This document shows positions 1-5,300 of a stretch of 10,249 nt of DNA, piece by piece. Numbering within the stretch: position 1 is the stretch's first letter; each line of letters starts with the position of its first letter. Position numbers and translations under genes: made by a program. The DNA comes from an uncultured Eubacteriales bacterium. Lineage in GTDB: Bacteria > Bacillota > Clostridia > Oscillospirales > CAG-272. The stretch is from contig URSW01000041.1 in assembly GCA_900550625.1 (NCBI GenBank), positions 1 through 10,249 on the forward strand, in the 5' to 3' direction. The notes below the pieces were generated by a model that ran no database searches, was not told the origin of the DNA, and saw only the letters and a program-made list of their open reading frames with translations.

Positions 1-1
1 C

Positions 2-424
2 TATACTAATATTCCTGAAATAAGAAAGGTTGCAGGAGATAGAGCCGTACTTCGTGCAATGCACTGGTTTGAGGAAACAGATCGTGTTATTGACCAGGTA
101 AATGCATTAGAAGAAGAGAATTTTGAGGAATTCAAGAAGTTAATTAAATCTTCCGGAGATTCTTCATTTAAATATCTTCAGAATGTATATACTAACCGTG
201 ACGTGCAGAACCAGGCAGTATCCATTGCCCTTGCAGTCAGCGAAAATGTACTCGGAAACCATGGAGTATGCCGTGTGCATGGAGGCGGATTTGCCGGAAC
301 CATTCAGGCATTCGTTCCCGTTGAGCTTGCCGCAAATTACAGCGAGTACATGGACGGAATCTTCGGCGCGGGTTCGTGCTACACGCTTTCCGTCCGTATG
401 TCCGGCGCGATAAAGATAAGCTGA
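2..424 (+). CDS. galK: Galactokinase, C-terminal part (5' end outside window)
   Basis: Galactokinase phosphorylates alpha-D-galactose to galactose-1-phosphate with ATP, the first committed step of the cytoplasmic Leloir pathway. The frame is open from base 2, so the first Met at 59 is internal and the N-terminal half (galactose-binding and ATP-loop motifs) lies outside the window. About 140 residues are visible. They carry the third GHMP-kinase motif, GGGFAGT (bases 281-301), preceded by GVCRVHG. After it comes the usual galactokinase ending: VPVELAANYSEYM, then FGAGSCYTLSVR, then a short tail before TGA at 422-424. GHMP relatives such as mevalonate kinase lack this CYTLSVR-type end, so galactokinase is favoured. 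By my count GC is about 35% over bases 1-180 and about 52% over 181-420, an unusual break inside one gene. No T-tailed terminator follows on this strand. Confidence 0.88.
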   Translation, partial: YTNIPEIRKVAGDRAVLRAMHWFEETDRVIDQVNALEEENFEEFKKLIKSSGDSSFKYLQNVYTNRDVQNQAVSIALAVSENVLGNHGVCRVHGGGFAGTIQAFVPVELAANYSEYMDGIFGAGSCYTLSVRMSGAIKIS

Positions 425-442
425 AACATTACACGTTCCGCA

Positions 443-507
443 GATCGGACGCGCCCGGCGGCATTCGTCGGCTGATCCGGATCGAGACGAAGCGCGTCGG
501 TCCGATC
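443..507. other. Long nested inverted repeat downstream of galK
   Basis: Arms GATCGGA (443-449) and TCCGATC (501-507) pair. They continue as CGCGC (450-454) with GCGCG (492-496) across a 4-base bulge. An inner stem TTCGTC/GACGAA (464-469 with 486-491) encloses the palindrome GATCCGGATC (474-483). Neither strand has a T-run after it, so it is not a standard intrinsic terminator. It could be a processing or mRNA-stabilising hairpin at the 3' end of the galK message, or part of a small repeated element. Its function is unknown. Confidence 0.5.
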
Positions 508-517
508 GAAAACATAA

Positions 518-554
518 TAAAAAACGGGGAGAGCGGCATACACCGCTCTCCCCG
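518..554 (-). terminator. Strong intrinsic terminator of the minus-strand operon
   Basis: A perfect 12-bp GC-rich stem (525-536 with 543-554, arm CGGGGAGAGCGG) closes a 6-base loop. Read on the minus strand, the stem is followed at once by a run of six T and then ATTATG, the classic rho-independent layout. On the plus strand the T-run is missing, so it does not fit as the galK terminator. It lies about 230 bases beyond the stop of the SGNH esterase gene, which implies a long structured 3' untranslated region unless transcripts stop earlier at 640-673. Confidence 0.8.
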
Positions 555-639
555 TCTGCACAGTAAGGTTGAAAATTTTATCGGGCGAAGGTCAGACGGA
601 AAGGCAAACGGACGGCTTTGTACGTCCGCCGAAGAAGGC

Positions 640-673
640 AAAGCAGGGAGGCTCATTTGAGCCTCCCTGCTTT
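640..673. terminator. Bidirectional terminator-like hairpin
   Basis: A perfect 15-bp stem (640-654 with 659-673) has a core GCAGGGAGGCTC, flanking AAA/TTT and a 4-base loop ATTT. Only three T follow on either strand (then CG on plus, GCC on minus), so termination would be partial. It sits in the convergent region between galK and the esterase gene, so it could slow transcription from both sides. A smaller 6-bp stem lies next to it at 609-628. Nothing that looks coding is seen between 425 and 787. Confidence 0.45.
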
Positions 674-787
674 CGTATGAAGGTTTAGTCTGATACGCGA
701 GTCGAAGCGCCGCGGGAATTTACCGCTCCGCATCTTGAACACGCCGAGCGCGTTCGTATGACTGCCGATGCGCGGATCACTGCAAAA

Positions 788-1447
788 TTACTCCGTGATA
801 TTCTTGTCGAATCCGAATTCCTTCAGTATCTTCCCCGCGATGAGCATCGAGCCGACGGGGCCGGGATGTACACGATCCCACATCAGATATGCTGAGTGAC
901 GGTTGGCGAGATACTCGCTGAACACGGGCTGAAGATCGATGCACGGCAGAGAGTATTCCTTTGCGAGACGCTTTACGATCGCGCCGTATTCGTCCATGCG
1001 AGCGCGCATCGTGTCGGCTGCATTCGGCTCCATGTAGTACGGCGTGAGAAGAAGTATCTCCGGAACGCTTTCCTTCGCGCTCTCGATCAGCTTTCTCATG
1101 TTTGCTTCATATTCCTCCGGGAGCACATGACGGTCGGGATTGCACGGATAGTCGAACTGTCTCCATACATCGTTTATTCCGATGCATATAACGAGACGGT
1201 CGGGCTTGAGCGCCATTACGTCGCGGTCCCAGCGTTCGAGAAGGTCGCGAGTGGTGTTCCCGCTTATCCCGGCATTTATGATGTCGAACATATACTGCGG
1301 ATAGAATGCGTTCAGCATTGTGTCCACCGCACGGACAAATCCGTTTCCGAGTCCGTTCGGACCGTCTCCGACGGGGTATGCGCGTCCCGCGTCCGTAACG
1401 CTGTCTCCCGCAAAAACTATTCTTTCTCTGTCCTTGAACCTGAGCAT
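788..1447 (-). CDS. SGNH/GDSL-family hydrolase (esterase)
   Basis: This is a predicted serine ester hydrolase of the SGNH fold; such enzymes remove acyl or acetyl groups from sugars, lipids or other small esters. All four family blocks are present in the 219 residues: GDSVTD with the nucleophile Ser16, GISGNTT with oxyanion Gly63, GINDVW with Asn92, and DRVHP with Asp191 and His194. No signal peptide or membrane segment is seen, so it should be cytoplasmic. The length is normal for a single-domain member. The start is set by GGAGGT seven bases before the ATG. It is the last gene of the minus-strand operon, 22 bp after the sulfhydrylase gene, so it is probably co-transcribed. The substrate cannot be read from the sequence. 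The N-terminal block resembles carbohydrate acetylesterases more than TesA-type thioesterases, but that is a weak lead. Confidence 0.88.
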   Translation of the reverse strand: MLRFKDRERIVFAGDSVTDAGRAYPVGDGPNGLGNGFVRAVDTMLNAFYPQYMFDIINAGISGNTTRDLLERWDRDVMALKPDRLVICIGINDVWRQFDYPCNPDRHVLPEEYEANMRKLIESAKESVPEILLLTPYYMEPNAADTMRARMDEYGAIVKRLAKEYSLPCIDLQPVFSEYLANRHSAYLMWDRVHPGPVGSMLIAGKILKEFGFDKNITE

Positions 1448-1469
1448 TTGCTTTACCTCCGTTTAACGG

Positions 1470-2741
1470 TTAAATCTGTGCGAGAGCCTGATCTATATCG
1501 TCGATTATGTCGCCGACATTTTCAAGACCGACCGAGAAGCGTACCATGCCTGCGTTGATGCCCGCCGCCGCAAGCTGCTCGTCGGTGAGCTGACGGTGGG
1601 TTTCGCTTGCGGGATGAAGCACGCAGGTGCGGATGTCCGCGACGTGGACTTCGTTCGACGCAAGCTTCAGCGAATCCATGAACTTCGTTGCACGCTCGCG
1701 TCCGCCCGCGATGACGAACGATATAACGCCCGACGCTCCGGAGAGATACTTCTGTGCGAGAGCGTAATTCGCATCGCCCTCAAGACCGGGGTATGTGACG
1801 CTTTCGATCTTGTCGGATTCGCTCAGGTGACGCGCCACGCACAGCGCGTTTTCGCAGTACTGCTTCATGCGTACCGCGAGAGTTTCAAGCCCGAGATTGA
1901 GAAGGAATGCGGAATGCGCGGCAGGGTATACGCCGAAATCGCGCATGAGCTGCATTCTCGCCTTGAGGATGTACGCGGCTTTTCCGTAGGTGTCGGTGTA
2001 TGTGATTCCGTGATACGATTCGTCGGGAGTGCAGAGCCCGGGGAAATTGCCCTTCGTCCAGTCGAATTTGCCCGAATCAACGATGACGCCGCCGTTCTGC
2101 ACGGCGTGACCGTCCATGTATTTGCTCGTCGAATGGATAACGATGTCTGCGCCGAATTCGATCGGACGGCAGAGTATCGGGGTGGCAAAGGTGTTGTCGA
2201 TGATAAGCGGCAGATTGTGACGGTGGGCGATATTTGCAAAGCGCTCGATATCGAATACGGTGAGCGCGGGGTTTGCGATCGTCTCACCGAAGAACAGCTT
2301 CGTGTTCGGCTTTATCGCCGCCTCGATCTCCTCGTCGGTCCAGTCCTGGCTGACATAGATGCATTCAATGCCGAAGCGCTTCAGCGTGAACGAAAAAAGA
2401 TTGATCGTTCCGCCGTAGATCTCGGGGGTCGATATGAGGCTGTCTCCCGCCTCGCAGATGTTGAGTATCGCAAGAAGCGTCGCCGCCTGACCTGACGTCG
2501 TACACATCGCGCCGATGCCGCCCTCAAGCGCGGCGATCTTGTCCTCGACCGCCATGACGGTCGGATTTGCGAAGCGCGAATATATCAGGCTCTTTGTGGG
2601 ATCGTCGAATACCGCCGCGACGTCCGCGGTGGAATCGTATACATAGGTCGTGCTCTGTACTATGGGAAGAACGCGCGGCTCCGAATTCTTCGGCGTGTAT
2701 CCCGCATGCAGGCATTTTGTCTCGATTTTCTGTTCTGACAT
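1470..2741 (-). CDS. metY: O-acetylhomoserine sulfhydrylase (PLP-dependent)
   Basis: This enzyme converts O-acetylhomoserine plus sulfide to homocysteine and acetate in direct-sulfhydrylation methionine synthesis, in the cytoplasm. The 423 residues match the Cys/Met-metabolism PLP family throughout. YSRFANPT (54-61) and SGQAA (83-87) lie near the phosphate site, IDNTFATP (181-188) has Asp182 for the pyridine nitrogen, and HSTSKYMDGH has Lys207 as the PLP Schiff-base lysine. The segment after it, with KFDWTKGNFPG and a YHG motif (about 225-245), is the insert that separates O-acetylhomoserine sulfhydrylases from the shorter cystathionine gamma-synthases. The C-terminal substrate loop reads SNEVHVADIRT then LHPASETH. 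The start is set by AAGGAG seven bases upstream. It follows the ABC exporter gene by 46 bp, which hold only a small 5-bp hairpin (2765-2780). No SAM riboswitch or T-box is visible. A related activity on cysteine or another homoserine ester cannot be excluded. Confidence 0.9.
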   Translation of the reverse strand: MSEQKIETKCLHAGYTPKNSEPRVLPIVQSTTYVYDSTADVAAVFDDPTKSLIYSRFANPTVMAVEDKIAALEGGIGAMCTTSGQAATLLAILNICEAGDSLISTPEIYGGTINLFSFTLKRFGIECIYVSQDWTDEEIEAAIKPNTKLFFGETIANPALTVFDIERFANIAHRHNLPLIIDNTFATPILCRPIEFGADIVIHSTSKYMDGHAVQNGGVIVDSGKFDWTKGNFPGLCTPDESYHGITYTDTYGKAAYILKARMQLMRDFGVYPAAHSAFLLNLGLETLAVRMKQYCENALCVARHLSESDKIESVTYPGLEGDANYALAQKYLSGASGVISFVIAGGRERATKFMDSLKLASNEVHVADIRTCVLHPASETHRQLTDEQLAAAGINAGMVRFSVGLENVGDIIDDIDQALAQI

Positions 2742-2787
2742 GGTAGTTCTCCTTTATGCTTTCACCGCGGCAATGCGCGGCGGATGT

Positions 2788-4566
2788 TTATTTTATCTGG
2801 TTCCAAAGCTTGTAGTACATTCCGCCTCCGGCAAGAAGCGTTTCGTGAGTTCCCGTTTCCTCGATGCCGTCCGCGCCGAGGACAATTATCCTGTCGTAGT
2901 CCTTTATCGTGGTCAGACGGTGCGCAATGGTCAGCGTGGTTCGCCCGTGAGCGAGCTTTTCGAGGCTCTCTCCCACGACGATCTCGCTTTCATTGTCGAG
3001 CGCGCTCGTTGCCTCGTCGAGAATCAGTATCTTCGGATTCTTGAGAAATACGCGGGAGATCGCAATGCGCTGCTTCTGCCCGCCGGAGAGCTTGACTCCG
3101 CGCTCTCCGACATATGTGTCGTATCCGTCGGGAAGATTGCGGATGAATTCGTCCGCTCCCGCAAGGGTCGCCGCCTCGCGTATCTCCTCTTCGGTCGCGT
3201 TCACCTTGCCGTAGGCAATGTTCTGCGATACCGAGCCGCTGAAAAGGTATACATCCTGCTGGACTATGCCGATCGCGTCGCGCAGGCTTTTCAGAGTGAC
3301 GTCGCGGACGTCCTGCCCGTCGATCAGCACCGCTCCGCCCGTGACGTCGAAGAAGCGCGGCACAAGATTGCACAGTGTGGTCTTTCCGCCGCCGGATGAG
3401 CCGACGAGCGCCACTCGCTCGCCCGCGCCGATCTTCAGATTGATGTGGCTGAGCACCGGAGTGCTGTCGTCCTCATACTCGAAGCTTACGTCGCGAAATT
3501 CAATCTCGCCCTTCGTGACCTCAAGCTCCTTCGCGTCCGGCTTGTCGGTGACCTCAACCGGCGCGTCCATGATCTCGAAGAAACGCTCGATTCCGGTCAT
3601 GCCGCGCTGGAACTGCTCGGCGAATTCGACGATTCGGCGGATCGTTGCGATAAGGGTCGAAACGTAAAGCACATAAGCTACAAGATCGCCGGGGGTGATA
3701 CCGCCGTAGATCACGAAAAGTCCGCCGCCGAGAATGACGACAAGATACATAAGTCCGTCGAAAAGGCGGGTCGAAGCCTGAAACAGCGCCATGAATCTGT
3801 ACGATGTTTTCTTGATCGCTTCAAATTTGTGGTTTCCCCGGGAGAATTTTTCCTCTTCCGCTTTTTCGGAGGAAAATGCCTTTACGACGCGCTCGCCGAG
3901 AAGACTGTCCTCGATCTGCGCGTTCAGCTCGCCGATCTGCACGCGCTGACTGCGGAACGCATCGCGCATACGGTGATTGAGCATTCCCGAAACGAAAGCC
4001 ATAAGCGGCACGCACAGGAAGATCATGACGGTCAGCGGGACATTGTAGGTGCACAGGATTATAAAGCTTACCGTGATCTTAAGGAACGCAATGAAGAATT
4101 CCTCGGGGCAGTGGTGCGCAAACTCGGTCACTTCGAAAAGATCGTTCGTTATACGCCCCATTATCTGACCGATCTTGGTGTTCGAATAATAGTTGTGCCC
4201 GAGAAGCTGAAGATGCGAGAAAGCGTCCTCGCGCATCTTCGTTTCTATGTAGACGCCCATTACATGACCCATGTCAGCCATGTAATACTGCGCCGCCGCG
4301 TCGATGATGCGCAGCACGAAGTAAAGAAGTGCCATCTTCAGTACAAGCGATACCGTGAGCGACGCAAGATCGGTCGACGCGGTGTTTGTGATCGTCCTCA
4401 GAATAAGAGGCAGGACGAGATCGCAAAGACAGGTGAGAGATGCACAGAGCAGATCGATCGCAATCGTTTGTCGGTGCGGCTTCATGTAGGGAAGAAAGCG
4501 ACGGAGAAGCCCTTTCTTCCGTTTTTTCTGTTTTTCTGATTCCATATTGAAACGCTTCCTCCGCAT
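2788..4566 (-). CDS. ABC exporter half-transporter (membrane domain fused to ATPase)
   Basis: This is a type I ABC exporter subunit of 592 residues, of the MsbA/LmrA-like multidrug or lipid class. Six membrane helices occupy about residues 30-310 and the ATPase domain about 350-592. ATPase motifs are complete: Walker A GSSGGGKTT (389-397), Q-loop Gln436/437 in IVQQD, signature LSGGQ (493-497), Walker B ILILDE with catalytic Glu518, and H-loop His549 in TIAHRL. No second half-transporter is adjacent on this strand, so a homodimer is the simplest assembly. The frame is open to 4773, but the extra 69 codons are Arg/Cys-rich, do not look like protein and cover the promoter. I chose the ATG at 4566 because AAAGGAG (4575-4581) lies eight bases before it. 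The Met at 4545 is an alternative, with GGAGG at a poorer 12-base spacing. It is the first gene of the operon with metY and the esterase. The cargo is unknown. Confidence 0.9.
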   Translation of the reverse strand: MRRKRFNMESEKQKKRKKGLLRRFLPYMKPHRQTIAIDLLCASLTCLCDLVLPLILRTITNTASTDLASLTVSLVLKMALLYFVLRIIDAAAQYYMADMGHVMGVYIETKMREDAFSHLQLLGHNYYSNTKIGQIMGRITNDLFEVTEFAHHCPEEFFIAFLKITVSFIILCTYNVPLTVMIFLCVPLMAFVSGMLNHRMRDAFRSQRVQIGELNAQIEDSLLGERVVKAFSSEKAEEEKFSRGNHKFEAIKKTSYRFMALFQASTRLFDGLMYLVVILGGGLFVIYGGITPGDLVAYVLYVSTLIATIRRIVEFAEQFQRGMTGIERFFEIMDAPVEVTDKPDAKELEVTKGEIEFRDVSFEYEDDSTPVLSHINLKIGAGERVALVGSSGGGKTTLCNLVPRFFDVTGGAVLIDGQDVRDVTLKSLRDAIGIVQQDVYLFSGSVSQNIAYGKVNATEEEIREAATLAGADEFIRNLPDGYDTYVGERGVKLSGGQKQRIAISRVFLKNPKILILDEATSALDNESEIVVGESLEKLAHGRTTLTIAHRLTTIKDYDRIIVLGADGIEETGTHETLLAGGGMYYKLWNQIK

Positions 4567-4690
4567 GCGGAGGTCTCCTTTCGGAAAAACTGTTTTTTCG
4601 GACGGCGTGCGGCGTGAATCGACGCGCCGGGATGATCGGTTCAATCGATCGGTTCGGTCGCCGCAGCAAGGAGCGCGCGGCTTTCTACAT

Positions 4691-4719
4691 ATTTTATCAC
4701 ATTTTTTCGGCTCTTCCAA
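4691..4719 (-). promoter_or_regulatory. Sigma-A type promoter of the ABC-metY-esterase operon
   Basis: On the minus strand, TTGGAA (4714-4719) and TAAAAT (4691-4696) are separated by exactly 17 bases. Transcription would begin near 4684 and give a leader of about 117 nt before the chosen start at 4566. The leader holds the direct repeat GATCGGTTC (4634-4642 and 4647-4655 on the plus strand) and a small inverted repeat AAAAAC-T-GTTTTT (4585-4597) just before the ribosome binding site. The promoter's position inside the upstream open frame supports the shorter start for the ABC gene. Confidence 0.62.
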
Positions 4720-4733
4720 GAGGCGAGGCGAAA

Positions 4734-4757
4734 AAACGGCAAAAATTTTTGCCGTTT
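4734..4757. promoter_or_regulatory. Perfect 24-bp palindrome upstream of the leftward promoter
   Basis: The half-site AAACGGCAAAAA is followed directly by its exact reverse complement, with no spacer. It lies 14 bp upstream of the -35 box of the ABC operon promoter and between two divergent promoters. The symmetry and position suit a binding site for a dimeric regulator. As RNA it would be a hairpin with an A/U core, but no transcript through it is predicted. No regulator gene is in the window, so the assignment is an inference. Confidence 0.5.
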
Positions 4758-4828
4758 CCTGAGATATTTTCACCCGAAGCCGACCGGGACCCTTCGGACG
4801 GCACTGCTGCGACCGTATCGGGATATCA

Positions 4829-4945
4829 TTTTCAGCGTCAAAATCAACCGACTGAAAAAATAATTTTTTTGACGCCGCTGACGGAGCAAAAAAATTCGGA
4901 AACAGAGAAAAAAATTCTGAAAAACAGCTCTTATTCGCAAAAAAA
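4829..4945. other. AT-rich divergent spacer with overlapping stems and spaced A-tracts
   Basis: This stretch holds no gene. A 7-bp inverted repeat TTTTCAG/CTGAAAA (4829-4835 with 4852-4858) overlaps a 9-bp one, GCGTCAAAA/TTTTGACGC (4835-4843 with 4867-4875), so only one could form at a time. Next come A-tracts centred near 4891, 4911, 4922 and 4942, at spacings close to one or two helical turns. Two of them lie in an imperfect direct repeat (4888-4905 and 4908-4927, sharing AAAAAAATTC). In-phase A-tracts bend DNA and, upstream of a promoter, can raise its activity. Confidence 0.4.
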
Positions 4946-4965
4946 TCGCTTTGTTAAAAATTTAT

Positions 4966-4989
4966 AAACGGTTTTTTGCAAAAACTGTT
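4966..4989. promoter_or_regulatory. Near-palindrome overlapping the rightward -35 box
   Basis: AACGGTTTTT and AAAAACTGTT (4967-4976 and 4980-4989) are inverted repeats with one mismatch around a 3-base centre. The right end overlaps the -35 element of the peptidase promoter, where a bound repressor would block polymerase. It shares the AAACGG edge with the 24-bp palindrome at 4734-4757. The right half, AAAAACTGTT, recurs exactly at 4585-4594 in the leader of the ABC operon. No regulator is known. Confidence 0.4.
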
Positions 4990-5016
4990 GATTATTGTGC
5001 GTAAATCGAGTATAAT
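4988..5016 (+). promoter_or_regulatory. Strong sigma-A type promoter for the M3 peptidase gene
   Basis: TTGATT (4988-4993), a 17-base spacer and a perfect TATAAT (5011-5016) make the best promoter match in the window. AT-rich sequence with A/T runs lies directly upstream and could act as an UP element. Transcription should begin near 5023, about 278 bases before the peptidase start codon. Confidence 0.75.
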
Positions 5017-5022
5017 AACAGT

Positions 5023-5300
5023 AAAAAAATGTGCAGTATATTCCCGGAACGATTCGCAAAGGCGCGCTCCGTCCGGGGATATGCCTTTTGAAGTGCGTTT
5101 CGATGCGGTCGGGACGGTGCTTCAAAGAGGCGTGCATGATTTGGACGCACCTTACCGAAAGGTGCCGCACATACGCTGCCTGCGCCATTACGCGAACCCG
5201 ACAGAACCGGGAAGAGGCGTATCACACCGCTCGGCATCAGCCGCTCTCGATGCGCTTTGCGCGGATGGGACATATTCGGGCGGTCAAACGGAGGACCGAT
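5023..5300 (+). promoter_or_regulatory. Long structured 5' leader of the peptidase transcript
   Basis: The sequence between the predicted transcription start and the peptidase ATG has several stable hairpins. The outermost is CCGTCC/GGACGG (5069-5074 with 5112-5117). A competing stem has TTTGAAG/CTTCAAA (5087-5093 with 5120-5126) as its core. GCACCTT/AAGGTGC (5147-5153 with 5159-5165) encloses a 5-base loop, and GCGC/GCGC closes a TTT loop at 5252-5262. I do not recognise a known riboswitch class. No terminator with a T-run is seen, so any control would act on translation or RNA stability. An 87-codon frame from ATG 5081 to 5344 has only a weak ribosome binding site and is doubtful. Confidence 0.4.

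Noticed and set aside
525..554. Hairpin considered as the galK terminator
   Set aside because: The T-run is on the minus-strand side only; on the plus strand TCTGCAC follows the stem.
560..645. Glycine-riboswitch-like pieces (GCCGAAGAAGGCAAA and GACGGAAAGGCAAACGGAC)
   Set aside because: Only fragments resemble the class, the pairing order is wrong, and no plus-strand gene lies downstream to control. A covariance-model search would settle it.
2742..2787. SAM riboswitch or T-box upstream of the sulfhydrylase gene
   Set aside because: The gap is only 46 bp with a small 5-bp hairpin, too short for either, and the 117-nt leader of the whole operon shows no recognisable core.
896..4539. Long plus-strand frames at 896-1558, 1596-2495 and 3445-4539, opposite the minus-strand operon
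   Set aside because: Each is in codon register with the minus-strand gene beneath it and looks like composition shadow. The minus-strand products carry complete catalytic motifs.
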